A program made the translations under genes and the position numbers. Under the pieces are notes generated by a model, which was given only the letters and a program-made list of their open reading frames with translations, was not told the origin of the DNA and did not search any database. Source: Brevibacterium antiquum CNRZ 918 (GTDB lineage: Bacteria > Actinomycetota > Actinomycetes > Actinomycetales > Brevibacteriaceae). Taken from it: 64,000 nucleotides of DNA. Numbering within the stretch: position 1 is the stretch's first letter; each line of letters begins with the position of its first letter. Below, piece after piece: positions 18,276 to 26,919 of the stretch. The stretch lies in NCBI RefSeq assembly GCF_900169145.1, contig NZ_FXZD01000003.1, forward strand, positions 309,794-373,793, in the 5' to 3' direction.

Positions 18276-18865
18276 ATGCCCGCAACCCGATGAACCGTCG
18301 CACCGTCCTGACCGGACTGGTCGCCGGCACGGCTCTGGTGCTCAGCGCCTGCAGCGAAAATGACAAATTGGCTGATCAGGCCGGATCCGATCAAGGGTAT
18401 GTGTCCGGATCCGGTGTCGTGTCACAGGTGGCCCGGGACAAGCGCGGCGAACCTCTGGAGCTGAACTTCGAGACCCTCGACGGGAAATCGATGTCATTGG
18501 CCGACATCCGGCCCACCCCGGTTGTCATCAACCTCTGGTACGCGGCCTGCCCGCCCTGCCGGAAGGAAGCTCCGGCATTGAAGTCCCTGGCCGAGGGATT
18601 CGGCGATGACGTCCAGTTTCTCGGCGTCAACGTCCGCGACCAGGAAGCCGCCGCCAACGCCTTCGTCTCGAACCACCAGATTCCCTACGCGAACATGCTC
18701 GACACCAACGGCGACATGGTGGCTCTGCTCTCGGGAGTCCTCCCGCCGCAGGCCACCCCCTCCACGGTTGTCCTCGATGCGAAGGGTCGCGCCGCGGCCC
18801 GAATCGTGGGAGAGGTCGATGAGTCGACGCTCAAAGGACTCATCGAGGACGTGCAGGCGGAGTGA
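18272..18865 (+). CDS. TlpA/ResA-like thiol-disulfide oxidoreductase lipoprotein
   Basis: 197 residues. The signal peptide (NRRTVLTGLVAGTALVLSAC) ends in a lipobox with Cys27, and begins with an Arg-Arg pair, so Tat export is possible. The mature part is a thioredoxin fold with active site CPPC at residues 93-96 (LWYAACPPCRKEAPAL) and a cis-Pro region (PPQATPSTVVLD). It is expected to reduce apocytochrome c cysteines outside the membrane, taking electrons from the CcdA-like protein encoded next. ATGA/GTGA overlaps tie it to both neighbours. Confidence 0.92.
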   Translation: MNARNPMNRRTVLTGLVAGTALVLSACSENDKLADQAGSDQGYVSGSGVVSQVARDKRGEPLELNFETLDGKSMSLADIRPTPVVINLWYAACPPCRKEAPALKSLAEGFGDDVQFLGVNVRDQEAAANAFVSNHQIPYANMLDTNGDMVALLSGVLPPQATPSTVVLDAKGRAAARIVGEVDESTLKGLIEDVQAE

Positions 18866-19626
18866 GTGGAATCGGGGCGGACTTCGCCCAAACGGTTCTC
18901 GACGGGCCGCTGCTTCTGGCCGCCGGCGCGGCCGCACTGGCCGGTCTCGTCTCCTTCGTCTCGCCCTGCGTGCTGCCATTGGTCCCCGGCTACGTCGGCT
19001 ATGTCACCGGGCTGAGCGGATCCTCCCTCAAGGACAAGGAAACCTGGCGGGTCGTCGTTGGAATCACCCTATTCGTCCTCGGGTTCACCGTCGTCTTCGT
19101 CCTGCTGGGGACCGGGTTCTCGGCCCTGGGGGCGCTGTTCTCACAGTGGCAGGGCCTGCTCATCAGGATCCTGGGCGTCGTCGTCATCATCGCCGGCTTC
19201 GTCTTCATGGGCGGTTTCGGTCTGCTCCAGACCGAGCACCGGATCCGGGCACGACCCAAGGCCGGACTTTGGGGTGCGCCGGTACTCGGTGCCACCTTCG
19301 CCCTCGGTTGGGCTCCCTGCGTGGGCCCGACGCTGTCGGCAGTTCTGTCGATGTCGGTGAGCTTCGGCGGAGACGGAACCATCTGGCGCGGAGCACTGCT
19401 GGCCTTTGTCTACTGCCTTGGCCTGGGCGTTCCGTTCATCATCCTGGCAGTGGCAATCCACAAGGGCGCCGGTCGCCTGACCTGGGTGCGCAGACACCAG
19501 ACGGCGATCGTCCGTGCCGGCGGCATCGTGCTCATTGTGTTGGGCGTTCTCATGGCCTCGGGGCTGTGGAACGTATGGATGACCTCTCTGCAGGGTCTGA
19601 TCTATGATTTCGAAGTGGTGATCTAG
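18862..19626 (+). CDS. ccdA: CcdA-type thiol reductant transmembrane protein
   Basis: 254 residues from GTG 18862, with six predicted membrane segments. Two conserved redox cysteines are visible in SFVSPCVLPLVPGYVGYV near residue 33 and LGWAPCVGPTLSAVL near residue 155, the CcdA/DsbD hallmark. It carries electrons from cytoplasmic thioredoxin to the extracytoplasmic TlpA/ResA-like protein for system II cytochrome c maturation. Its TAG stop overlaps the GTG start of resB. Confidence 0.92.
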   Translation: MSGIGADFAQTVLDGPLLLAAGAAALAGLVSFVSPCVLPLVPGYVGYVTGLSGSSLKDKETWRVVVGITLFVLGFTVVFVLLGTGFSALGALFSQWQGLLIRILGVVVIIAGFVFMGGFGLLQTEHRIRARPKAGLWGAPVLGATFALGWAPCVGPTLSAVLSMSVSFGGDGTIWRGALLAFVYCLGLGVPFIILAVAIHKGAGRLTWVRRHQTAIVRAGGIVLIVLGVLMASGLWNVWMTSLQGLIYDFEVVI

Positions 19627-21272
19627 TGGCGAAGAAGACCGCCGACAAGCACGCTGGGAGCAGCAAGCACGCTGGGAGCAGCAAGCACGCTGGGAGCAGC
19701 AAACTTGCTGTGACGCAGCCGCAGCTGGGATTCATCGGCATGTGCCGGTGGGCGTGGCGTCAGCTGACGACGATGCGGGTGGCACTGATCCTCCTCCTCG
19801 TCCTCGCCCTGGCAGCGATCCCGGGCTCCCTGCTGCCGCAGCGCATTCAGGATCCGGGCCGGGTCAACACGTTCCTCGAATCCAATGGTGCGTGGGGCCA
19901 GTTCCTCGATCGCATACAGATGTTCGACGTGTACTCCTCGATCTGGTTCTCCGCGATCTACCTTCTGCTCATGATCTCGCTGATCGGCTGCGTGATCCCA
20001 CGCTCGGCCCAGCATTGGAAGGCCATGCGTTCGGCCCCACCCAAGGCGCCGAGGCGGTTGGGTCGGATGCCCGGATACGAAACCTTCACCTCGGCGACCG
20101 GATCAGCCGAAACACGTGAGGCCGCAGATCAGGATTTCCTCGATGCTGCTCAGGCCCGGCTGAAGAAGCTCGGCTACCGGACCGTGCGCAACCAGGATCA
20201 TGTGTCTGCCGAACGCGGCTATCTGCGTGAGACCGGCAACCTGGTCTTCCACATCGCCCTCCTCGTCGCGACTCTGACGATGGCGATCGGTTCCCTGTTC
20301 GGCTATCAGGGCCAGCGGATCCTCGTCGAGGGCGACACCTTCACGAACTCCCTGGTGGCCTACGACTCCTTCGAGCCAGGCTCCTATTACAACGCGGACA
20401 ATCTGTCGGACTTCCGACTCAGGCTCGATGACTTCGAGGCCGTCTTCGACGATCAGGCCCCAGGCAGCCAGTTCGGTCAGCCCAGGACCTTCGACGCGAA
20501 GGTCACGGCCACCGCCGGCGGGAAGAGTCAGCAGCACACACTGCGCGTCAACGAACCCGTGCGCGTGAACGGCACCGGCGTGTACCTGACCGGAAACGGG
20601 TATGCCCCGGAGGTCACGGTCAAGGACGCCAAGGGGCAGGTCGTACAGTCCGGGCCGCAGGTGTTCATCCCCGATGGTGGAGACCCGGGATACACCTCGG
20701 AGGGTGTCATCAAGGTCCCCGATTCCGCCGGAACCCAGCTGGGCTTCGTCGGTGTCTTCCTGCCGACCGCGACTCAGAACGAGAACGGCGAACTGGTCTC
20801 GAGCTTCGCCGGTCTGCGCAACCCCTACCTCGTGATGAGCGGCTACACCGGTGACCTGGGCCTCGACGACGGAACTCCGCAGTCGGTGTACACGATCGAT
20901 GCCGAGAACATGACGGAGATGACCGATGCCACGGGCAATCCTCTGCTCATCCAACTCGCCGAGGGTGAGACACAGGAGCTGCCTGACGGCGGTTCGGTGA
21001 CCTTCGACGGAGTCAAACGCTACATCGCCGTCGATATCTCCCAGGACCCGACACAGGGACTGATGCTTGTCAGCGCGATCGCCGTGCTGTTGGGATTGGG
21101 TCTGTCCCTGTTCATCCCACGCCGACGCATGTGGGTGCGTATCAAGGACGGTCAGGCCGAAGTTGCGGCTCTGGCCCGCGGTGAGGACCAGATGGTCGAA
21201 CGGGCGGCGCAGGACCTGGCGAAGGACCTCGCCGACGATCCTGCTGATGATCCCGACGATCGGAATGCATAG
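19626..21272 (+). CDS. resB: Cytochrome c biogenesis protein ResB (CcsA partner)
   Basis: 548 residues from GTG 19626. After a charged leader containing three tandem copies of a six-residue Lys/Gly/Ser unit there are membrane segments at about residues 50-70, 102-122 and 205-230, a large extracytoplasmic domain (~240-470), and a last membrane segment near 480, the ResB topology. ResB and CcsB form the heme handling and cytochrome c synthetase complex. The C-terminal tail is Asp-rich. The stop codon is the first of three 15-bp tandem repeat units (see findings). Confidence 0.92.
   Translation: MAKKTADKHAGSSKHAGSSKHAGSSKLAVTQPQLGFIGMCRWAWRQLTTMRVALILLLVLALAAIPGSLLPQRIQDPGRVNTFLESNGAWGQFLDRIQMFDVYSSIWFSAIYLLLMISLIGCVIPRSAQHWKAMRSAPPKAPRRLGRMPGYETFTSATGSAETREAADQDFLDAAQARLKKLGYRTVRNQDHVSAERGYLRETGNLVFHIALLVATLTMAIGSLFGYQGQRILVEGDTFTNSLVAYDSFEPGSYYNADNLSDFRLRLDDFEAVFDDQAPGSQFGQPRTFDAKVTATAGGKSQQHTLRVNEPVRVNGTGVYLTGNGYAPEVTVKDAKGQVVQSGPQVFIPDGGDPGYTSEGVIKVPDSAGTQLGFVGVFLPTATQNENGELVSSFAGLRNPYLVMSGYTGDLGLDDGTPQSVYTIDAENMTEMTDATGNPLLIQLAEGETQELPDGGSVTFDGVKRYIAVDISQDPTQGLMLVSAIAVLLGLGLSLFIPRRRMWVRIKDGQAEVAALARGEDQMVERAAQDLAKDLADDPADDPDDRNA
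19647..19700 (+). repeat. 18-bp tandem repeat inside the resB start region, 3 copies
   Basis: Three identical copies of AAGCACGCTGGGAGCAGC (19647-19664, 19665-19682, 19683-19700), coding KHAGSS three times in frame. Perfect identity suggests recent expansion by slippage; copy number may vary between strains. Confidence 0.95.
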
Positions 21273-21315
21273 GCTCGGACTGCCTAGGCTCGAACTGCAC
21301 AGGCTCGGAATGCCG
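21271..21315 (+). repeat. 15-bp tandem repeat over the resB stop, 3 diverged copies
   Basis: Units AGGCTCGGACTGCCT, AGGCTCGAACTGCAC and AGGCTCGGAATGCCG. The repeat begins in the TAG stop of resB and, being 15 bp, repeats the stop in frame once more before it mutates to CAG. Confidence 0.85.
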
Positions 21316-21444
21316 GGGGAGACGAATGATTCGCTTTAGGTACTACGCGGAGTAGAATTGTCGCGGGTCGGCACCGACACGGGTGGCCCGACTACAGCAA
21401 CACCCACAACGCAATGGAAGAGCACCGTAAGGTGCGGAGGATGT

Positions 21445-22452
21445 ATGGACGTCAACACTGACCTCGCAATGTGGTCGAACCAGCTCATCATCTCGGCGAT
21501 GGTCGTCTACGCCGTCGCCATGATCTTCTATGCTTTCGACCTGTTCGGCGGGCGCGAACTCAAACAGACCGAAGCCGGCGTGAGGAACTTCGCCAAACCT
21601 TCGAATGTGCGACGCACGAACAGGAAGGCCACCACGGCACTTCTCGACCCGCCGCAGACCGATGCTTCGGCCGAGATCACGACCGGTTCCGGCAGGGAAA
21701 AGCCTCGGCGCGGGGCGCGGATCGGCACCTCGCTCCTCGTTCTCGCCGGCCTCCTCCATGTGGCCGCTGTGCTCACCCGCGCGCTGTCCGTGATGCGTGT
21801 GCCCTGGGGCAACATGATGGAGTACGTCCTCACCGCCACTGCGATCACCGTCATCATCTTCCTCATCGTCAACGTGAAGAAGGACATCCGCTACCTGGGA
21901 ACCATCGTGGCCGGGGGAGTGCTCCTGTGCTTGGGGTTGGCCATCACCGTCTTCTACACACCAGCAGCGAAGGTCATTCCGGCACTGGATTCGTACTGGA
22001 TCGCCATTCACGTGCCCATCGCAATCCTGTCGACCTCGCTGCTCTACATCTCCGCGATCCTGGCCGTATTCCAGCTCCTCAAGAACGCACATGAGACCAA
22101 GGATCCGAAGGGGCTGCGGTTCATGCGCCGCATGCCCTCCAGCATCGACCTGGAACGGTTCTCTTACACGATCGCCGCAGTCGGATTCATCACGTGGACG
22201 TTCACCCTCATCGCCGGCGCCATCTGGGCGGAGGTGGCCTGGAGCCGCTACTGGGGCTGGGACTCGAAGGAGATCTGGACGTTCGTCGTCTGGGTCATCT
22301 ACGCCGCATACCTGCATGCCCGCGCCACACGTGGTTGGGGGCCGACGAAAGTCGCCGTGCTCAACCTCGTCGGCATCGCCACCGTGATCTTCAACTTCAC
22401 CGTCGTCAACATGTACTTCAACGGCTTGCACTCGTACTCGGGACTCGGCTGA
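21445..22452 (+). CDS. ccsB: Cytochrome c biogenesis protein CcsB (CcsA family)
   Basis: 335 residues from ATG 21445, chosen because GGAGG lies 4 bases upstream; the open frame continues upstream to 21358 but without family similarity. About eight membrane segments. The heme-handling tryptophan-rich motif appears as SRYWGWDSKEIWTFVVWV near residue 272, and conserved heme-ligand type histidines are present. Works with ResB to attach heme to apocytochrome c outside the membrane. Confidence 0.93.
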   Translation: MDVNTDLAMWSNQLIISAMVVYAVAMIFYAFDLFGGRELKQTEAGVRNFAKPSNVRRTNRKATTALLDPPQTDASAEITTGSGREKPRRGARIGTSLLVLAGLLHVAAVLTRALSVMRVPWGNMMEYVLTATAITVIIFLIVNVKKDIRYLGTIVAGGVLLCLGLAITVFYTPAAKVIPALDSYWIAIHVPIAILSTSLLYISAILAVFQLLKNAHETKDPKGLRFMRRMPSSIDLERFSYTIAAVGFITWTFTLIAGAIWAEVAWSRYWGWDSKEIWTFVVWVIYAAYLHARATRGWGPTKVAVLNLVGIATVIFNFTVVNMYFNGLHSYSGLG

Positions 22453-22903
22453 TCTGCAGCCAGGGCTGAGTGGCGCGCCTGCACAGCGGTCAGGGCTGCA
22501 CAGCGGTGACCGGGAGCGGTTTGAGAGGCGTTATCTCAGCCCTACCGGGACGAGATGATGAGTCCTCGACCGCGCTTGGTGGGCAATCTCTGTCCCGGAC
22601 TCGTGGAGCGAACGCGCCATCTGTCGACGGCAGAACCGAGGCAGATCACGCCGGAGCCACGAGGCACTATCGCTGATCTGCGGTCGATGCGCCCAATCAG
22701 CGTCGATGCGCCCAAACAGGACTGTCGCCAGTTCACAAGATCCTTGCGCGGCTGGCAACGGCTGTGCGCAACGGCTGTGCGCAGTCAAGAGAATCTCGAC
22801 GAGGGCGTGAGGCGCAGGACATCAGCCTGAGAGCAGCACACCCAGGGCGCTGGAGGGCCTGCTCAGCGCTTGCCGGGGCCAGTGCGTGGCAAAGTGGCAA
22901 AGT
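22453..22903. other. Intergenic region with short tandem duplications; no gene seen
   Basis: Between ccsB and the convergent small membrane protein. Several open frames of 60-90 codons exist on both strands but none resembles a protein. The stretch contains near-adjacent duplications: GTCGATGCGCCCAA at 22683 and 22702, AACGGCTGTGCGC at 22757 and 22770 (perfect tandem), and GCACAGCGGT twice near 22480-22506. It probably holds the ccsB terminator and decayed sequence. Confidence 0.5.
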
Positions 22904-23341
22904 TCAGTTCGAGTGGCCGCGGCCGTCGCCGGAGGGACCGCCCGGACCGTGATCGTCGGTGTCGGCGGAGTGTGTGTCGGAATCGGTGGAGGCATCATCA
23001 CTGATGTCGTCTGCGTCGGGAGTCTTGTCCTCTGGCTTCTGCGCCTCGGGAGCGTGCTTTCCGAACTTGACGTCGCGATCGACCTTCCGCAGGTAGTCGT
23101 CGTCATCGTCTGGGGCACTGGGGCCGCGACGACGAGGTGCGGCTGTGGGCTTGTCCTCAGTTCCGCGGCCGAAGAGGTGCCAGAGGACGAAGCCGATCAC
23201 GGGGATGAACAGGATGATGATCGCCCAGACAGGTTTGGGCAGGACTCGGATCAGACCACGATCGCGCAAAAGGCAATCGAAGAGTCCGTACAATGTGACT
23301 GCTGCCGCAAGTACGATCGCGGCAATGAGTATTCGAGCCAT
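22904..23341 (-). CDS. Small membrane protein with PLD-nuclease N-terminal-like domain
   Basis: 145 residues from the ATG at 23339-23341. Two N-terminal membrane segments (ARILIAAIVLAAAVTLYGL and KPVWAIIILFIPVIGFVLWH, the second ending LFGRG) match the PLDc_N/cardiolipin-synthase N-terminal domain; the remaining ~85 residues are acidic and probably disordered. In actinobacteria this protein is often found beside menA and a DUF4229 protein, as here. Function unknown. A longer frame reading from 23638 has no support. Confidence 0.82.
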   Translation of the reverse strand: MARILIAAIVLAAAVTLYGLFDCLLRDRGLIRVLPKPVWAIIILFIPVIGFVLWHLFGRGTEDKPTAAPRRRGPSAPDDDDDYLRKVDRDVKFGKHAPEAQKPEDKTPDADDISDDASTDSDTHSADTDDHGPGGPSGDGRGHSN

Positions 23342-23425
23342 GCAACTAGGATAGTCCACTAAGCTGAACACACGCCCACATGGGCGGTGATGAATCACTG
23401 ATGTGGACGGACTAAAATAGGCCCA

Positions 23426-23707
23426 ATGCGCAACTTCTGGATCTATACTTTGGCTCGTCTGGGCATCATCGTCGCCGTTGGGCTGATTCTGCAGCCATTC
23501 CTCGGATTCAACCTTGTGATGGCGATGGCTGCGATCATCGTCGGCGCGATCCTCAGCTACCTCTTTCTGGGCGGCATGCGCGCTAAGGTGGCAGACGACA
23601 TCGAGAAACGGGTGGCGAAGCGGGCCAAGACCCCTCACCGGAAGAGCGCCGACGAGGATGCAGAAGACAAGATCGTCGACGATGAAGACGTCGACGACGA
23701 GGGCTGA
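23426..23707 (+). CDS. DUF4229 small membrane protein
   Basis: 93 residues. Two hydrophobic segments (TLARLGIIVAVGLILQPFLG and VMAMAAIIVGAILSYLFLGG) followed by a charged, acidic tail, the pattern of DUF4229. Divergent from the PLDc_N protein and convergent with menA, six bases from its stop. Its role is not known; the conserved place next to menA suggests a link with quinone or membrane metabolism. Confidence 0.82.
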   Translation: MRNFWIYTLARLGIIVAVGLILQPFLGFNLVMAMAAIIVGAILSYLFLGGMRAKVADDIEKRVAKRAKTPHRKSADEDAEDKIVDDEDVDDEG

Positions 23708-23713
23708 ACCAGA

Positions 23714-24646
23714 CTAGAGAGCCAGTCCCAGTCCCATCAGGGCGGCGAAGGCCAGAGCGGTGAGACCCGTCGACTTGATCGGCGGGATCAGCCCGGGGCC
23801 TGTGGTTCCGCGCATCACGGTCTTCAACGGGTTGAGCGCGAGCACCAGTGCGAGGATGGCCAGCGCTACGGCCGGATGCCCATCGAGGATGGCCACTACC
23901 AGCAGGACGAAGGGTACGAGTACGAGGCTTGCATACGCGATCCGTGACCGGTTGTCCCCGAGGCGAACGGCCAGAGTGATCTTGTCGGCCTCGATGTCGG
24001 TCGGGATGTCGCGCAGGTTGTTGACCATGAGCACCGCCGAGGCGAGTGAACCGATGGCGATCGCACCGGCCCAGCCGCTGAGGCTGAGTCCGCCGACCTG
24101 CATCCACATCGTGCCCAGCGTGGCCACCAGGCCGAAGAAGACGAAGACGAAGACTTCGCCCAGCCCCATGTACCCGTAGGGTTTCCGGCCGCCCGTATAG
24201 AACCAGGCGGCCGCCACGGCGGCGGCGCCGACGATGAGGAACCACCACGCCTGTGAGATGAGGACGAGGACGATTCCTGCCACTCCCGCGATACCGAAGA
24301 ACAGCAACGCTGCACGTTTGACCGTGCTCGGCTCGGCGAGGCCGGCGGCCGTGAGGCGGACGGGACCGACGCGCACATCGTCGGTGCCGCGGACGCCGTC
24401 GGAGTAGTCATTGGCGAAGTTCGACCCGATCTGCAGGCAGAGCGAGACGATGAGGGCGAGTGCCGCCCGGAGGAAGATCTGCGGCAGCGAATGGTCGTGG
24501 CCGTTGCGCGTGTAGTCGTCGATGATGAATGAGGTGAAGCCGCCGACGGAGCCGATTGCGGCGCCGGTTCCGATGAGAACGGGGGCAAGAGCCAGTGGCA
24601 ATGTTCGTAGTCGGGCTCCGGAGATCCACTGCGCGGCAGTTGCCAT
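23714..24646 (-). CDS. menA: 1,4-dihydroxy-2-naphthoate polyprenyltransferase
   Basis: 310 residues from the ATG at 24644-24646 (MATAAQWISGARLRTLP); the earlier ATG at 24667 adds seven residues, but GAGGAAGG lies between the two and favours the internal one. A UbiA-family integral membrane prenyltransferase: the first Asp-rich motif is NFANDYSDGVRGTDD and the second lies in NNLRDIPTDIEADK. It attaches the polyprenyl chain to DHNA, giving demethylmenaquinone. The prenyl donor synthase and the methyltransferase are encoded further right in this window. Confidence 0.93.
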   Translation of the reverse strand: MATAAQWISGARLRTLPLALAPVLIGTGAAIGSVGGFTSFIIDDYTRNGHDHSLPQIFLRAALALIVSLCLQIGSNFANDYSDGVRGTDDVRVGPVRLTAAGLAEPSTVKRAALLFFGIAGVAGIVLVLISQAWWFLIVGAAAVAAAWFYTGGRKPYGYMGLGEVFVFVFFGLVATLGTMWMQVGGLSLSGWAGAIAIGSLASAVLMVNNLRDIPTDIEADKITLAVRLGDNRSRIAYASLVLVPFVLLVVAILDGHPAVALAILALVLALNPLKTVMRGTTGPGLIPPIKSTGLTALAFAALMGLGLAL

Positions 24647-24699
24647 TGGGCGCGATACCTTCCTCATGAAAATTTGAACGGTCTCATATTAGCGATTGT

Positions 24700-25944
24700 T
24701 CACTCATTAGGGTATTCGGACGTTGGGGCTCCGTGGATCTTTGTCTCGGCCAGCTTCGCTGCAAGCCGGGCCGCAGCCTGTCGGTCGGGTTTGCCGATCG
24801 AACGTCTGGGGATCTCAGCAACGGGAAAAACCAGCCGAGGCAGAAGCTGTTCGTGCATTCCATGGGCGAGTCCGTCCAGACAGCGCGCGAAATCATGCGG
24901 TGAACCCATCGAATCGGCCACGGCTTTGGGCACCTGATCATCAATGCGGACGAGAGCGACGAGCAGTTTGCCCCACTCCTCATCGGGCACCCAGGTCACG
25001 AGCACCTCGGCGATCCCATGGTGCTGCCAGGTGGGCAGCAGTCCGGTCTCGAGGGCATGAGGCGAGACGTTCGTGCCTCCGGAGACGATGATGTCGTCGG
25101 AGCGACCGAGCACCGTGAGCACCCCTTCGTCGATCCGACCCAGATCGCTCGTGTGCATGGTCCGTGCACCGTCATCGTCGGTGGTCAGGCCGGGGGTGTC
25201 GACGGGGGTGATGTGGCCCTCAGCGGTGATCTCGACGTAGGAATCGGCCACGACGTGACCACGCAGGTTGATCGTCGAGGACTCGGTGATCGTGATCTCC
25301 ACACCGTCGAAGGGAACCCCGTTGTACACGCATCCACCTGCGGTTTCGCTCATCCCGTAGGTGCGCACGATGTGCAGGCCTCGACCGGCGGCGCGCTCAA
25401 GCAGGACGGGGGAGATCGCGGACCCGCCGAGGAGCATGGCGTCGAACTTCGTCGCGGCGAGCGTGGCCCGTTCGTTGGCAAGGATCCGGTGCAGTTGGGT
25501 GGGCACCAGGGAGGTGTAGGTCGGCCGATGCCCGGAGTGTGAGAACAGGTGTTCAGCCTCGTCGGCGAAGGTCTCGGCGGTGAATGTCGCCGAGGTGGTC
25601 CTGATCGGCTCCCGTCCCGCGAGCTTCGCGCGCAGCTCCACCTGGAATCCCGCAATGTGGTTGATGGGCAGACTCAGGAGCCAATCGCCGGGACCGGCCA
25701 GGAACCGCTCGGTTGCACGCGCCGAGGTGGTCAGGGCCTCGGCGGACAGGGCGACGGCCTTGGCCGTGCCTGTGGAACCAGAGGTGAAGAGCACCAGCGC
25801 CGGCGCCCGGCCGGAACCCGTCCACTGACTGTGAGCGACCTCGGTGATGGCAGCATCACGGGTGCGGGGCAGGATGAGGATCGACCGGCCGTCCAGGGCG
25901 CGATCAATCGCGCTGGGCAGGTCCTCAACGGACTGTGCGTTCAT
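24700..25944 (-). CDS. menE: o-Succinylbenzoate--CoA ligase
   Basis: 414 residues from ATG 25942-25944 (MNAQSVEDLP), 13 bases after the menB stop; the frame is open to 26016 but would overlap menB. ANL-superfamily adenylation motifs: LVLFTSGSTGTAKAV (P-loop), VRTYGMSETAGG, TSDLGRIDEGVLTVLGRSDD and the C-terminal catalytic lysine in RRSIGKPDRQA. It activates o-succinylbenzoate with CoA for MenB. Co-transcribed with menB. Confidence 0.92.
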   Translation of the reverse strand: MNAQSVEDLPSAIDRALDGRSILILPRTRDAAITEVAHSQWTGSGRAPALVLFTSGSTGTAKAVALSAEALTTSARATERFLAGPGDWLLSLPINHIAGFQVELRAKLAGREPIRTTSATFTAETFADEAEHLFSHSGHRPTYTSLVPTQLHRILANERATLAATKFDAMLLGGSAISPVLLERAAGRGLHIVRTYGMSETAGGCVYNGVPFDGVEITITESSTINLRGHVVADSYVEITAEGHITPVDTPGLTTDDDGARTMHTSDLGRIDEGVLTVLGRSDDIIVSGGTNVSPHALETGLLPTWQHHGIAEVLVTWVPDEEWGKLLVALVRIDDQVPKAVADSMGSPHDFARCLDGLAHGMHEQLLPRLVFPVAEIPRRSIGKPDRQAAARLAAKLAETKIHGAPTSEYPNE

Positions 25945-25957
25945 GGAGTCGAGGCGC

Positions 25958-26875
25958 TCAGTAGTACCAGGGGTAGGGGGACCAGTCGGGGTCGCGCTTT
26001 TCCAGGAAGGAGTCACGGCCCTCGACGGCCTCGTCGGTCATATACCCCAGACGGGTGGCCTCACCTGCGAAGACCTGCTGGCCCATGAGACCGTCATCGA
26101 CGAGGTTGAATGCGAATTTCAGCATCCGCTGGGCGTTGGGGGACTTGCCGAGGATCTCCTTGGCCATGGTCAGGGCCGCGGTCTCGAGGTCCTCGTGGTC
26201 GACGACCTCGTTGACGGCGCCCATGTCTGCCATGTCCTGAGCCGAGTAGGTGCGGCCGAGGAAGAAGATCTCTCGGGCCTTCTTCTGTCCGACCATCTTC
26301 GCCAGGTAGGCGGAGCCGTAGCCGGCGTCATAGGAGCCGACATCGGCATCGGTCTGTTTGAACTTTGCGTGCTGGCGGGAGGCGATGGTGATGTCGCAGA
26401 CGACGTGGAGGCTGTGGCCGCCGCCGGCCGCCCAGCCTGGGACGACGGCGATGACGACCTTGGGCATGGTGCGGATGAGTCGTTGGACCTCGAGGATGTG
26501 GAGGCGACCGGCACGGGCCGGGTCCACGGACTCGCGGTTCTCACCGGAGGCGTACTGGTAGCCCGAACGACCGCGGATGCGCTGGTCGCCGCCGGAGCAG
26601 AAGGCCCAGCCGCCGTCGCGTGAACTGGGGCCGTTGCCCGTGAGCAGGACCGCGCCGACGTCCGAGGTCTGGCGGGCGTGGTCGAGGGCTCGGAAGAGCT
26701 CGTCGACTGTGTGGGGGCGGAAGGCATTGCGGATATCGGGACGGTCGAAGGCGATGCGCACGCATCCCAGGTCGCTGCCGTCGGGTCTGACCGCGCGGTG
26801 GTAGGTGATGTCGGTGAAGTCGAATCCGGAGACTTCACGCCACTGGGAGGGGTCAAAGATTTCAGAAACCGTCAT
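25958..26875 (-). CDS. menB: 1,4-dihydroxy-2-naphthoyl-CoA synthase
   Basis: 305 residues, crotonase fold. Diagnostic segments: GGWAFCSGGDQRIRGRSGY, VVPGWAAGGGHSLHVVCD (oxyanion hole), DADVGSYDAGYGSAYLAKMV and the C-terminal DPDWSPYPWYY tail typical of MenB. It closes the ring of o-succinylbenzoyl-CoA to DHNA-CoA. Divergent from menC across 44 bases, so the shared promoter region is very compact. Confidence 0.95.
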   Translation of the reverse strand: MTVSEIFDPSQWREVSGFDFTDITYHRAVRPDGSDLGCVRIAFDRPDIRNAFRPHTVDELFRALDHARQTSDVGAVLLTGNGPSSRDGGWAFCSGGDQRIRGRSGYQYASGENRESVDPARAGRLHILEVQRLIRTMPKVVIAVVPGWAAGGGHSLHVVCDITIASRQHAKFKQTDADVGSYDAGYGSAYLAKMVGQKKAREIFFLGRTYSAQDMADMGAVNEVVDHEDLETAALTMAKEILGKSPNAQRMLKFAFNLVDDGLMGQQVFAGEATRLGYMTDEAVEGRDSFLEKRDPDWSPYPWYY

Positions 26876-26919
26876 AGCCCCAAGCCTATCGTCTGTGGTC
26901 TGAGAGCTAGAGTTGCTCC

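Noticed and set aside
22470..22830. Small ORFs of 60-91 codons after ccsB
   Set aside because: Overlapping frames on both strands over duplicated, low-information sequence; none has a good start signal or family likeness.
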